This document shows, one piece after another, positions 44,800-53,717 of a stretch of 64,000 nucleotides of DNA. The stretch is taken from the NCBI RefSeq assembly GCF_024436055.1, contig NZ_JANFNH010000027.1, positions 1 through 64,000 on the forward strand, read 5' to 3'. Origin of the DNA: Streptantibioticus rubrisoli. Its GTDB lineage: Bacteria; Actinomycetota; Actinomycetes; Streptomycetales; Streptomycetaceae. The first letter of the stretch is position 1; every line of letters starts with the position of its first letter. A program made the position numbers and the translations under genes. Under the pieces are notes generated by a model that was not told the origin of the DNA, did not search any database, and worked only from the letters and a program-made list of their open reading frames with translations.

Positions 44800-46398
44800 A
44801 TGACGCTGCCCGACGACAGCTTCCATGTGTTCGACACCACGCTGCGCGACGGCGCGCAGCGTGAGGGCATCAACCTCTCCGTCGCCGACAAGCTGGCGAT
44901 CGCCCGGCACCTGGACGAGTTCGGGGTGGGGTTCATCGAGGGCGGGTGGCCGGGGGCCAACCCGCGGGACACCGAGTTCTTCGAGCGGGCGCGGGACGAG
45001 ATCGACTTCCGGCACGCGCAGCTCGTCGCCTTCGGCGCCACCCGCAGGGCCGGGGTGCGGGCTGACGAGGACCCGCAGGTCAAAGCGCTGCTGGACTCCG
45101 GGGCGCCGGTGATCACCCTCGTCGCCAAGTCGCACGACCGGCACGTGGAGCTGGCGCTGCGCACCACGCTGGAGGAGAACCTCGCGATGGTGCGGGAGAC
45201 GGTGAGCTACCTCCGGGATCAGGGACGCCGGGTCTTCGTGGACTGCGAGCACTTCTTCGACGGCTACCGGGCCAACCCCGAGTACGCCAAGTCCGTGGTG
45301 CGCACCGCGCACGAGGCCGGGGCCGACGTGGTCGTGCTGTGCGACACCAACGGCGGGATGCTGCCCGCCCAGGTCGCCGCCGTGGTGCGCACCGTGCTCG
45401 CCGACACCGGCGCCCGGCTGGGCATCCACGCCCAGGACGACACCGGCTGCGCGGTCGCCAACACCCTCGCCGCGGTCGACGCGGGCGCCACCCACGTACA
45501 GTGCACCGCCAACGGCTACGGCGAGCGGGTGGGCAACTCCAACCTCTTCCCCGTGGTCGCCGCGCTGGAGCTGAAGTACGGCAAGCGGGTGCTGCCCGAG
45601 GGCGCGCTCGCCGAGATGACCCGGATCTCGCACGCCATCGCCGAGGTCGTCAACCTCACGCCCTCCACCCATCAGCCGTACGTGGGGGTCTCCGCGTTCG
45701 CGCACAAGGCCGGACTGCACGCCTCCGCGATCAAGGTCGATCCGGACCTGTACCAGCACATCGATCCCGAACTCGTGGGCAACACCATGCGGATGCTCGT
45801 CTCCGACATGGCCGGACGCGCCTCCATCGAGCTCAAGGGCAAGGAACTGGGCTACGACCTGACCGGTGACCGGGAGCTGGCCGGACGGGTGGTGGAGCGG
45901 GTCAAGGAGCGCGAACTGGCCGGATACACCTACGAGGCGGCCGACGCGTCCTTCGAACTGCTGCTGCGCGACGAGGTGCGCGGCGAGGCCACCCGCTTCT
46001 TCCGGGTCGAGTCCTGGCGGGCCATCGTGGAGCAGCGGCCGGACGGTGCCCAGGTCAACGAGGCGACGGTGAAGCTGTGGGCGAAGGGCGAGCGGATCGT
46101 CGCCACCGGCGAGGGCAACGGCCCGGTGGATGCGTTGGACCGGGCGCTGCGCGCCGGACTGGAGCGCATCTACCCGCAGTTGGCGAAGATGGAGCTGGTC
46201 GACTACAAGGTGCGCATCCTGGAGGGACGGCACGGCACCGAGTCCACCACCCGCGTGCTGGTCTCCACCAGCGACGGGCGCGCCGAATGGTCCACGGTCG
46301 GCGTCGGCGAGAACGTCATCGCCGCGTCCTGGCAGGCACTGGACGACGCCTACACCTACGGGCTGATCCGCGCCGGGGCCGAGCCACGGGAGCGCTGA
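44800..46398 (+). CDS. cimA: (R)-citramalate synthase (CimA; isopropylmalate-synthase family)
   Basis: 532 aa. Condenses pyruvate with acetyl-CoA to citramalate, the threonine-independent route to 2-ketobutyrate and isoleucine. HMGL-like TIM barrel with DTTLRDGAQREGINLSVADK at the start and HAQDDTGCAVANTLAAVDAG at the metal site; C-terminal LeuA dimer/regulatory domain for isoleucine feedback. Length and motifs fit the CimA/LeuA2 subfamily better than classical LeuA, and the Ile-Ile leader peptide supports an isoleucine role. Start ATG 44800 with CAGGAG nine bases upstream; the open frame extends to 44548 through the leader and terminator and is not used. Repeat D2 follows the stop. Confidence 0.9.
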   Translation: MTLPDDSFHVFDTTLRDGAQREGINLSVADKLAIARHLDEFGVGFIEGGWPGANPRDTEFFERARDEIDFRHAQLVAFGATRRAGVRADEDPQVKALLDSGAPVITLVAKSHDRHVELALRTTLEENLAMVRETVSYLRDQGRRVFVDCEHFFDGYRANPEYAKSVVRTAHEAGADVVVLCDTNGGMLPAQVAAVVRTVLADTGARLGIHAQDDTGCAVANTLAAVDAGATHVQCTANGYGERVGNSNLFPVVAALELKYGKRVLPEGALAEMTRISHAIAEVVNLTPSTHQPYVGVSAFAHKAGLHASAIKVDPDLYQHIDPELVGNTMRMLVSDMAGRASIELKGKELGYDLTGDRELAGRVVERVKERELAGYTYEAADASFELLLRDEVRGEATRFFRVESWRAIVEQRPDGAQVNEATVKLWAKGERIVATGEGNGPVDALDRALRAGLERIYPQLAKMELVDYKVRILEGRHGTESTTRVLVSTSDGRAEWSTVGVGENVIAASWQALDDAYTYGLIRAGAEPRER

Positions 46399-46513
46399 GC
46401 GCTCCGCTGGGGGTGCGGCGATGTGCTGTCGGTCGTATGCGGTGCCGTTGTGGCTGGTCGCGCCCACGCGGCGGAGCCGCACATGAACACGGCCCCGTGC
46501 CTCTTCGGGGCGC
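46399..46513 (-). repeat. Intergenic repeat family 2, copy D2 (inverted)
   Basis: Reverse complement closely matches D1 (27884-28000): GTGTTCATGTGCGGCTCCGC, GTGGGCGCGACCAGCCACAA and CCCAGCGGAGCGC are shared. It fills the gap between the convergent cimA and dehydrogenase genes and contains hairpins, so it may act as a terminator for both. Confidence 0.8.
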
Positions 46514-46516
46514 TGC

Positions 46517-47578
46517 TCACGCCGAGTAGGTCAGTATCCGCCGGGTGACCGGCTGGGCGTAGGGCAGCCCGGCGGCGTAGCGCTCCAGCTCGTCGATCGC
46601 GGCGTGTGCCAGCCGGGTCAGCTCGGTACCGAGCGATCCGGCGACATGCGGTGTGAGCAGCACGTTCGGCAGCTCGTACAGCGGTGAGTCGGCGGGCAGC
46701 ACCTCCGGCTCGGTGTGGTCCAGCACCGCGTACAGCCTGCCGCGCACCAGTTCGTCGGTGAGCGCCTCGGTGTCCACCAGCCATCCCCGCGCGGTGTTGA
46801 TCAGCGTGGCGCCGTCCGGCAGCAGCGCCAGCCGGGCCCGGTCGAACAGGTGCCGGGTGCTTGGCAGCGCGGGCGCGTGCAGGGTGACGACGTCGCTGCG
46901 CCGGGCGAGCTGGTCCAACTCCACCGGATCCGCGCCGAGTTGGCGTGCCGCCTCCCTGGTCAGGTACGGGTCGTACACCAGCACCCGCAGGTCGAACGGG
47001 CGCAGCAGCTCGATCACCCGGCGGCCGATCCGGGAGGCGCCGACCACGCCCACCGTACGGCGGAAGTTGCCCAGGGCCGGGCAGCCTAGAAGCCCCTCCG
47101 GAGGGGTGCGCCGGGCGCGGTAGGTCCGGGCGAGCTCCCAGATCCGCTTGCCGGAGAAGAGGATCGCGGCGACGGTGTACTCGGCGACCGGCAGCGCGTT
47201 GGCCGCCGCCGCGCAGGAGACGGTCAGGCCGCGCTCCCAGCACGCCTCGGTGATGTGCCCCTTGACCGAACCGGCCGCGTGCACCACGGTGCGCAGCCGG
47301 GGCATCCCGGCCAGCGCGTCGGAGGTCAGCGGCGGGCAGCCCCAGCAGGTGAACAGCGCCTCGGCGTCGGCGAGTTGGGCGGCGCGGCCGGTGAAGTCAG
47401 CGGGGGAGCTGATCAGCAGCTCGGGGTCCACGCGGGCGACGTGGCGCAGCCGGCGCAGCGCCGTGGGGTCCAAGAGCGCCTCGCGCGCCGCACGGCTTAT
47501 CGCGAGGACGGCGCGCGGACGGCGCGGGCTGCTCGGCTTCAGTGGTAGGGGCGGGGTGCCCTGCTGACCGTGCGGCAT
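46517..47578 (-). CDS. D-isomer-specific 2-hydroxyacid dehydrogenase
   Basis: 353 aa. NAD motif VGVVGASRIGRRV, active-site Arg in INTARGWLVD, Glu in DHTEPEVLP and His in TPHVAGS: complete catalytic set. ATG with GAGGAGG upstream. The beta-galactosidase gene ends 12 bp before it, so the pair is probably one operon; a sugar-acid substrate is possible but not shown. Confidence 0.9.
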   Translation of the reverse strand: MPHGQQGTPPLPLKPSSPRRPRAVLAISRAAREALLDPTALRRLRHVARVDPELLISSPADFTGRAAQLADAEALFTCWGCPPLTSDALAGMPRLRTVVHAAGSVKGHITEACWERGLTVSCAAAANALPVAEYTVAAILFSGKRIWELARTYRARRTPPEGLLGCPALGNFRRTVGVVGASRIGRRVIELLRPFDLRVLVYDPYLTREAARQLGADPVELDQLARRSDVVTLHAPALPSTRHLFDRARLALLPDGATLINTARGWLVDTEALTDELVRGRLYAVLDHTEPEVLPADSPLYELPNVLLTPHVAGSLGTELTRLAHAAIDELERYAAGLPYAQPVTRRILTYSA

Positions 47579-47590
47579 CCGGGTACCTCC

Positions 47591-49366
47591 TCAGTCGAGG
47601 TCGGCCTCGTCGCGGATCTCCACGAACCGGTCCCGCAGGCCGTCGAGTTCGAGCACCACGATCTCGTTGCGGCCCCGGCGCAGCAGCGGCCAGGGCAGAT
47701 ACAGGGTGCGCTGCGGACCGCGCTCCCAGTACCGGCCGAGACAGAAGCCGTTGACCCAGACATAGCCCTTGGCACCGCCGGGCACGGCCAGATATCCGTC
47801 GCGGGGCTCGGTCACCTCCAAGGCGGCCCGGTGGAAGACCGGCCCCGGCCGCTGACCGGCCGTGGCGGTGGCCGAGGCGGCCCACGGCAGATCGGCCAGC
47901 GGCCCGCCCAGCGGTACCGTGCGTACCGTCCAGCCGTGCACGTACTGCTGGCCGTGCCGTACCGCGGCCACCCCCTTGCGGTCGCCCAGGCGCGGCCCGT
48001 AGTTGACCCGGCCCATCGACTCCACCAGCAGTTCCAGGCGGGAGCCCGACGGGCCGACGGAGATCTGCGGAAGGTCGTCCTCCTCGTCCCGCTCCAGCAC
48101 CGCGAGCGGCTGGCCGTCCAGGTAGACGTGCGCCCGGTCCGCCAGTCCCTCCAGCACCAGCGGGTACTCCACACGCGGCCCCGGCACATGGGCCTCGTAG
48201 TGCGCGAGGCCGTGGGCCAGCCCGAGGTCCTCGAACGACGGCGGTACGGGGGAGTGCACGGCCGGGGTGGCGATGGCGTCCAGCAGGTCGAACAGCCGCA
48301 CCGAGTCGGTGAGTTCGACCCGGCTCGGCGGCAGCAGCGGGGGCAGCGGTTCGGGCTGCGGCGGCGGGGCCTCGGCGAACTCGGTGAGCACCTCGCGGAA
48401 CGCCCAGAACTTCGGCGTCGGCGCGCCGCGTTCGTCGATCGGGGCGTCGTAGTCGTAGGAGGTCACCATCGGCTGGTACGGGCCGTCGTGCGCGGGGCCG
48501 CCGCGGTTGGCCCCGGCCCAGGTGCCGAAGCTGGTGCCGCCGTGCGCCATGTAGACGTTGACCGAGGCCCCGCAGGCCAGGATCCGGCGCAGGGTGTCGG
48601 CGGCGTCGGCCGGATCGCGCAGCGCCCGCTTCTCGCCCCAGTGGTCGAACCAGCCGCACCAGAACTCCATGCACATCGGCGGGTCGTCCGGCCGGAGCCG
48701 GGCCAGCTCCGCGAAGGCGTCCTCCGGGTGGCTACCGAAGTTCACCGTGGCGATGGCGCCGGTCAGCGTGCCACCGGTGAGGGGAGCGTCCTCGGGACCG
48801 TCGGAGGTGAACAGCGGTACGTCGACGCCGCGTTCGCGCATCATCGTGCGCAGCCCGTCCAGGTACACGGTGTCGCTGCCGTAGGAGCCGTACTCGTTCT
48901 CCACCTGCATCATCAGCACGTTGCCACCGCGGGTGACCTGGTGGGCGGCCAGCCGCGGCAGCAGTTCGTCGTACCAGCGCCGCACATGCGCCAGATAGGC
49001 CGCGTCCGACACCCGCAGCCGTACCTCGCGGTCGGCCAGCAGCCACCAGGGCAGCCCGCCGTTCTCCCACTCGGCGCAGATGTACGGGCTGGGCCGGACG
49101 ATCGCGTACAGCCCGGCCTCGGTAGAGGCGGTCAAGAACGCCTCGACATCGGCGATCCCGGTGAAGTCGAAGCGGCCCGGGCGCGGCTCGTGCAGGTTCC
49201 ACGGGACGTACGTCTCCACGCAGTTGAGCCCCATGGCGCGCAGCATCCGCAGCCGGTGCGGCCACTGCTCGGGCAGCACCCGGAAGTAGTGCAGCGCGCC
49301 GGAGAGCACGCGCAGCGGGCGGCCGTCGAGTTCGAAGCCGGGCGGGACGATGCGGAAGGACGACAC
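47591..49366 (-). CDS. Glycoside hydrolase family 35 beta-galactosidase
   Basis: 591 aa, no signal peptide, so cytoplasmic. GH35 TIM barrel with LSGALHYFRVLPEQWPHRL, acid/base Glu in QVENEYGSYG and nucleophile Glu in CMEFWCGWFDHWG, followed by C-terminal beta-sandwich domains ending in the typical GYVWVNGFCLGRYW. Hydrolyses terminal beta-galactosides (plant-type oligosaccharides in this family). Start GTG 49366 (VSSFRIVPPGFELDG) with GGAG upstream; the longer frame to 49477 has atypical residues. Divergent from the malyl-CoA lyase gene. Confidence 0.93.
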   Translation of the reverse strand: MSSFRIVPPGFELDGRPLRVLSGALHYFRVLPEQWPHRLRMLRAMGLNCVETYVPWNLHEPRPGRFDFTGIADVEAFLTASTEAGLYAIVRPSPYICAEWENGGLPWWLLADREVRLRVSDAAYLAHVRRWYDELLPRLAAHQVTRGGNVLMMQVENEYGSYGSDTVYLDGLRTMMRERGVDVPLFTSDGPEDAPLTGGTLTGAIATVNFGSHPEDAFAELARLRPDDPPMCMEFWCGWFDHWGEKRALRDPADAADTLRRILACGASVNVYMAHGGTSFGTWAGANRGGPAHDGPYQPMVTSYDYDAPIDERGAPTPKFWAFREVLTEFAEAPPPQPEPLPPLLPPSRVELTDSVRLFDLLDAIATPAVHSPVPPSFEDLGLAHGLAHYEAHVPGPRVEYPLVLEGLADRAHVYLDGQPLAVLERDEEDDLPQISVGPSGSRLELLVESMGRVNYGPRLGDRKGVAAVRHGQQYVHGWTVRTVPLGGPLADLPWAASATATAGQRPGPVFHRAALEVTEPRDGYLAVPGGAKGYVWVNGFCLGRYWERGPQRTLYLPWPLLRRGRNEIVVLELDGLRDRFVEIRDEADLD

Positions 49367-49478
49367 GGGCGCTCCAGCGTCGGTCGGGTGGGTGGCACGC
49401 GCTCTGCACGGCACTCTAAGGCGGCGGCCGCCGCCCCATCCGGCACCGGCGCACCCGTGCGGTGACCAACGGCACACG

Positions 49479-49490
49479 TACTGACCAGTA
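49479..49490. promoter_or_regulatory. Short inverted repeat before the malyl-CoA lyase gene
   Basis: TACTG-AC-CAGTA, five-base arms, just upstream of a -10-like TAGAGT (49512-49517), about where a repressor would cover the -35. The regulator is unknown. The rest of 49367-49583 shows nothing else. Confidence 0.35.
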
Positions 49491-49583
49491 ACGTAACCGG
49501 GTCGCCACCCCTAGAGTGAACGCCGGATGGCGCCGCCGGGACGGGCGGCGACCCGCACCCCTCGATCCGACCAGGGAGACTGG

Positions 49584-50648
49584 ATGCGCTCTCCGAAGGA
49601 CTTCTTCCGCCCACTGGCCGTCGGTGCCCCCGCCCCGGTACGGGAAGTGCCGTTCCGGCCATCCCGGATGATCCACTTCTTCGACCCCGGCAACGAGAAG
49701 ATGGCGGCGAAGATCCCCGCCATCGCGCCCACCGTGGACGTGCTGCTCGGCAACCTGGAGGACGCGGTCGCCGCCGACCGCAAGGAGGCGGCGCGCAGCG
49801 GTCTGGTCAACATCGCGAAGACCACCGATTTCGGCGACACCCAACTGTGGACCCGGGTCAACAGCCTTGACTCTCCCTGGGCGTTGGACGACCTGATCAC
49901 CCTGGTCACCGAGATCGGCGACAAGCTCGACGTGATCATGGTGCCGAAGGTCGAGGGCGCCGAGGACATCCACTACGTGGACCGGCTGCTCGCCCAACTG
50001 GAGGCCAAGGCGCGCATCGAACGGCCGATCCTGGTGCACGCCATCCTGGAGACCGCCACCGGCGTGGCCAACGTCGAGGAGATCGCCGGAGCCAGCCCGC
50101 GGATGCAGGGCATCTCGCTCGGCCCGGCGGATCTCGCCGCCAGCCGCCGGATGAAGACCACCCGGGTCGGCGGCGGGCACCCCGGCTACCTGGTTCGAGA
50201 GGATCCGAACCCCGAGAGCGCTGCGGGCGAGGCGCGCGCCACCTTCCAGCAGGACCTGTGGCACTACACCATCGCGCGCATGGTCGACGCCTGCGCCGCG
50301 CACGGGATCCTGCCCTACTACGGGCCGTTCGGCGACATCCGGGACACCGTCGCCTGCGAGGACCAGTTCCGCAACGCCTTCCTGCTCGGCTGCGTCGGGG
50401 CGTGGAGCCTGCACCCGGTGCAGATCGAGATCGCCAAGCGGGTCTTCTCCCCGGCGCCCGCCGATGTCGCCTGGGCCCGTAAGGTGATCGCCGCGATGGG
50501 CGACGGCACCGGCGCGGTGATGATCGACGGCAAGATGCAGGACGACGCCACCTACAAGCAGTGCCAGGTGGTGGCCCAGCTCGCGGACGCGCTCGCCGCC
50601 CGCGACCCTGAGCTTGCGGACGCCTACGCGGCCGCCGAAAAGGAGTGA
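49584..50648 (+). CDS. Malyl-CoA/beta-methylmalyl-CoA lyase-type protein (HpcH/HpaI family)
   Basis: 354 aa. Begins [17 protein letters not shown] and continues [20 protein letters not shown], familiar from the Mcl1-type lyases of the ethylmalonyl-CoA pathway. Metal-binding Glu in [16 protein letters not shown] and Asp in [19 protein letters not shown] near the C-terminus. Reaction of the family: reversible cleavage of malyl-CoA to glyoxylate plus acetyl-CoA, or methylmalyl-CoA to glyoxylate plus propionyl-CoA. ATG after AGGGAGA. Followed by a second, shorter family member, then accB. Confidence 0.85.
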   Translation: MRSPKDFFRPLAVGAPAPVREVPFRPSRMIHFFDPGNEKMAAKIPAIAPTVDVLLGNLEDAVAADRKEAARSGLVNIAKTTDFGDTQLWTRVNSLDSPWALDDLITLVTEIGDKLDVIMVPKVEGAEDIHYVDRLLAQLEAKARIERPILVHAILETATGVANVEEIAGASPRMQGISLGPADLAASRRMKTTRVGGGHPGYLVREDPNPESAAGEARATFQQDLWHYTIARMVDACAAHGILPYYGPFGDIRDTVACEDQFRNAFLLGCVGAWSLHPVQIEIAKRVFSPAPADVAWARKVIAAMGDGTGAVMIDGKMQDDATYKQCQVVAQLADALAARDPELADAYAAAEKE

Positions 50649-50656
50649 CCCGCACC

Positions 50657-51529
50657 ATGTCCAACGCGAGCCCGCGACCGCGCCGTTCGGTGCTCTACAT
50701 GCCCGGTGCCAACGAACGCGCCCTGGAGAAGGCCAAGTCCATCCCGGCCGACGCCCTCATCCTCGACCTGGAGGACGCGGTCGCCCCCGACGCCAAGGCC
50801 GACGCCCGCAAGCGGGTGGCCGCCGCCGCGGCCTCCGGCGAGTACGGCCACCGCGAGGTGACCATCCGGGTCAACGGTCCCGGCACCGCCTGGCACGCCG
50901 ACGACCTGCGAGCCGCCGCCGAGGCGGGCCCGGACGCCGTGGTCGTCCCCAAGGTGGAGTCCGCGCACACCGTGCTGGAGGTCGAGCGGGCCCTGGAGGC
51001 GGCGGGCGCTCCGGACCACACCGCCATCTGGGCGATGGTGGAGACCCCGCGCGCCATGCTGGACGCGCGCGCCGTGGCCGCCGCCAGCGAGCGGCTCACG
51101 GTACTGGTGATGGGCACCAACGACCTGGCCAAGGAACTGCACGCGGAACACGTCCCAGGCCGCGCCCCGCTGCTGACCGGACTGTCGCTGGCGCTGCTCG
51201 CGGCCCGGGAGACCGGCAAGGTGATCCTGGACGGTGTCTACAACGACGTGAAGGACTTGGCGGGATTCGAGGCCGAGTGCGTCCAGGGGCGGCAGTTCGG
51301 ATTCGACGGCAAGACCCTGATCCACCCGGCACAGGTCGAGCCGTGCAACCGGATCTTCGCGCCCTCGCCGGAGCAGGTCGAGCGGTCCCAGCGGATCATC
51401 GAGGCGTTCGACGAGGCGACCCGGGAGGGCCGCGGCGTGGTCACGGTGGACGGCAGGATGATCGAGAACCTGCACGTCGAGGAGGCCCGGCGGATCCTGG
51501 CGCTGGCCGCCGCGGTCGCCGCTCGCTGA
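50657..51529 (+). CDS. CitE-like CoA-ester lyase or malyl-CoA thioesterase
   Basis: 290 aa, CitE-size member of HpcH/HpaI. RRSVLYMPGANERALEKA, LILDLEDAV, metal Glu in AMVETPRAML and Asp in VMGTNDLAKEL, and GKTLIHPAQVEPCN are intact. Stand-alone CitE-like proteins in actinobacteria are usually malyl-CoA thioesterases or lyases and not true citrate lyase subunits. Start ATG 50657 after AAAAGGAG; a GTG overlapping the upstream stop (50645) is the alternative. Pair with the previous gene suggests successive steps on malyl-CoA. Terminator at 51619-51645. Confidence 0.87.
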   Translation: MSNASPRPRRSVLYMPGANERALEKAKSIPADALILDLEDAVAPDAKADARKRVAAAAASGEYGHREVTIRVNGPGTAWHADDLRAAAEAGPDAVVVPKVESAHTVLEVERALEAAGAPDHTAIWAMVETPRAMLDARAVAAASERLTVLVMGTNDLAKELHAEHVPGRAPLLTGLSLALLAARETGKVILDGVYNDVKDLAGFEAECVQGRQFGFDGKTLIHPAQVEPCNRIFAPSPEQVERSQRIIEAFDEATREGRGVVTVDGRMIENLHVEEARRILALAAAVAAR

Positions 51530-51618
51530 CCCCGCAACCCCAGAACCGACCCCAGTCTTCGCCGCCGGGCGCCCACCCCGGCCGGTCGGCCCGGCTGGTG
51601 CGAACGGTACAAACGGCA

Positions 51619-51645
51619 GGGCTCCGTGCGCTTCGCACGGGGCCC
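51619..51645 (+). terminator. Terminator after the lyase pair
   Basis: 12-bp stem (51619-51630 with 51634-51645, one G-U pair) with a three-base loop, followed by TTT, 90 bp after the stop. Confidence 0.75.
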
Positions 51646-51745
51646 TTTCGTCACTCCCTTCTGTTGAGATCCTCCATGAAGTCGCTCCCGACAGTGTGAG
51701 AAGTCAACGCCGTGAAAACAGGGGGGCCGCTCGTAAGGTCGATAC

Positions 51746-53329
51746 ATGACCGTTGTGGACGAGGTGCCAGCCGACGCGAACGATGCCCGCGGGCGTGTGG
51801 CGGAGCTGCACGCGATTCGTGAGCAGGTGCGGCGGGGGCCGAGTGAGCGGGCGACTGAGGCGCAGCATGCCAAGGGGAAGTTGACTGCGCGTGAGCGGAT
51901 CGAGCTGTTGCTGGATGCGGGGTCGTTCCACGAGGTGGAGCCGTTGCGGCGGCATCGTGCGTCGGGGTTCGGGTTGGAGGCGAGGCGGCCGTACACCGAT
52001 GGTGTGATCACGGGGTGGGGGACCGTGCATGGGCGCACGGTGTTTGTGTACGCGCATGATTTCCGGATCTTTGGTGGTGCGTTGGGTGAGGCGCATGCGC
52101 AGAAGATCCACAAGATCATGGACAAGGCGATCGCGGCGGGTGCGCCGTTGGTGTCGCTCAACGATGGTGCGGGGGCTCGGATCCAGGAGGGTGTCAGCGC
52201 TCTTGCTGGTTACGGTGGGATCTTCCAGCGCAACACCAGGGCTTCGGGGGTGATCCCGCAGATCTCGGTGATGCTGGGCCCGTGTGCGGGGGGCGCCGCC
52301 TACAGTCCGGCGTTGACGGATTTTGTGTTCATGGTGCGGGAGACCTCGCAGATGTTCATCACTGGGCCGGATGTGGTGCAGGCGGTGACGGGGGAGAAGG
52401 TCTCGCAGAACGGTCTGGGTGGTGCGGATGTGCACGCCGAGACCTCGGGCGTGTGCCATTTCGCCTACGACGATGAGCAAAGTTGTCTGGAAGAGGTGCG
52501 CTACCTGCTGTCGCTGTTGCCGCGGAACAACCGGGAGAACCCGCCGGTGCTGCCCACTACGGATCCGGTTGACCGGCGTGGTGAGGCGCTGCTGGATCTG
52601 GTTCCGGCCGACGGTAACCGGGCGTATGACATGCGCAAGGTGATCGAGGAGATCGTCGATGACGGCGAGTTCCTTGAGGTGCATGAGCGGTGGGCGACGA
52701 ACATCATCTGTGCGCTGTCTAGGCTGGATGGGCAGGTGGTGGGGATTGTCGCGAACCAGCCGCAGACGTTGGCGGGTGTGTTGGACATCGAGGCGTCGGA
52801 GAAGGCCGCACGTTTTGTGCAGATGTGTGACGCGTTCAACATCCCGATCGTGACGTTGCTGGATGTGCCGGGGTTCTTGCCGGGGGTGGATCAGGAGCAT
52901 GGCGGGATCATCCGGCATGGTGCGAAGTTGTTGTACGCGTACTGCAACGCCACGGTGCCGCGGATCTCGCTGATTTTGCGCAAGGCGTATGGGGGTGCGT
53001 ACATCGTGATGGACTCGCAGTCCATCGGTGCGGATTTGACCTATGCGTGGCCGACGAACGAGATCGCGGTGATGGGTGCCGAGGGCGCGGCGAATGTGAT
53101 CTTCCGTCGGCAGATCGCGGAGGCGGATGATCCGGACGCGATGCGGGCGGCGATGGTCAAGGAGTACAAGTCCGAGTTGATGCATCCGTACTACGCGGCC
53201 GAACGCGGCCTGGTCGATGACGTGATCGATCCGGTCGAGACCCGCGAGGTGCTGATCCGCTCGTTGGCGATGCTGCGTACCAAGCACGCTGATCTTCCGT
53301 CCCGTAAGCACGGCAACCCGCCGCAGTAA
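51746..53329 (+). CDS. accB: Acyl-CoA carboxylase beta (carboxyltransferase) subunit
   Basis: 527 aa. Transfers CO2 from carboxybiotin to acetyl- or propionyl-CoA, giving malonyl- or methylmalonyl-CoA for fatty acids and polyketides. Crotonase-like halves with oxyanion-hole GGs (GPCAGGAAYSPALTDF and KAYGGAYIVMDSQ). GGAYIVM has Ile where propionyl-specific PccB has Asp (GGAYDVM), matching the AccB type that accepts acetyl-CoA as well. ATG lies six bases after TAAGGT, leaderless geometry. Codon use is unusual for the window: many TTG, GGT, GAT, CAT and CGT codons. accE follows. Confidence 0.93.
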   Translation: MTVVDEVPADANDARGRVAELHAIREQVRRGPSERATEAQHAKGKLTARERIELLLDAGSFHEVEPLRRHRASGFGLEARRPYTDGVITGWGTVHGRTVFVYAHDFRIFGGALGEAHAQKIHKIMDKAIAAGAPLVSLNDGAGARIQEGVSALAGYGGIFQRNTRASGVIPQISVMLGPCAGGAAYSPALTDFVFMVRETSQMFITGPDVVQAVTGEKVSQNGLGGADVHAETSGVCHFAYDDEQSCLEEVRYLLSLLPRNNRENPPVLPTTDPVDRRGEALLDLVPADGNRAYDMRKVIEEIVDDGEFLEVHERWATNIICALSRLDGQVVGIVANQPQTLAGVLDIEASEKAARFVQMCDAFNIPIVTLLDVPGFLPGVDQEHGGIIRHGAKLLYAYCNATVPRISLILRKAYGGAYIVMDSQSIGADLTYAWPTNEIAVMGAEGAANVIFRRQIAEADDPDAMRAAMVKEYKSELMHPYYAAERGLVDDVIDPVETREVLIRSLAMLRTKHADLPSRKHGNPPQ

Positions 53330-53357
53330 TCGCGTAGTTATGGAGATGGAGAACGTT

Positions 53358-53582
53358 GTGAGCACTCCCGCAGATGCCGCTGCCGCGACCGTGGTGACCG
53401 TGCGGCGCGGGCACGCCGAGCCCGAGGAGCTGGCGGCGATCACCGCCGTGCTCCTGGCCCGCGCCGCCACCGCGCGCACCGCAGCCGCGGCCGACAACGA
53501 CATCCGAACCGTCGCCCACTGGCGCCGACTCGAGCGTGCCCAGGGCTTCTACGCACCCCACAGCTGGCAAGCGGTCGCCTAA
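53358..53582 (+). CDS. accE: Acyl-CoA carboxylase epsilon subunit
   Basis: 74 aa small basic/acidic subunit that stimulates the AccB complex in Streptomyces. Typical features: an N-terminal VTVRRGHAEPEELAAITAVL and the C-terminal GFYAPHSWQAVA. GTG 53358 with GGAG six bases upstream is preferred to ATG 53340. Adjacent to accB, same operon. The last 22 bases of the gene are repeated 72 bp downstream (53631-53652). Confidence 0.92.
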   Translation: MSTPADAAAATVVTVRRGHAEPEELAAITAVLLARAATARTAAAADNDIRTVAHWRRLERAQGFYAPHSWQAVA

Positions 53583-53630
53583 CGCGGCCGGGGGTTGCGG
53601 GGGTTGCCCCCGGGATAACGCAGCGCCCCG

Positions 53631-53652
53631 CACAGCTGGCAAGCGGTCGCCT
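53631..53652 (+). repeat. Duplicate of the accE 3' end
   Basis: CACAGCTGGCAAGCGGTCGC plus CT occurs at 53559-53580 inside accE and again here; each copy reads HSWQAVA and runs into a stop (TAA, TGA). Preceding codons also resemble APHS. Between them lies a G-rich hairpin (around 53588-53613). It looks like a remnant of a partial duplication. Confidence 0.75.
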
Positions 53653-53668
53653 GACGACATGACGCAAA

Positions 53669-53702
53669 AAGGCCCCCGACTCCCTTCGGAGTCGGGGGCC
53701 TT
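53669..53702. terminator. Bidirectional terminator between accE and the conservon
   Basis: Perfect 15-bp stem (53669-53683 with 53688-53702), CTTC tetraloop, with five or more A on its left side that serve as a T tract for the minus-strand cvn operon. Confidence 0.9.
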
Positions 53703-53717
53703 GGCGCTTGACCGTGC

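Noticed and set aside
47570-49465. Long plus-strand open frame (631 codons) opposite the beta-galactosidase gene
   Set aside because: It is antisense to a clear GH35 gene. Its open state follows from the GC-rich codon bias of the real gene, and its translation is His/Arg/Gly/Val-rich without any family.
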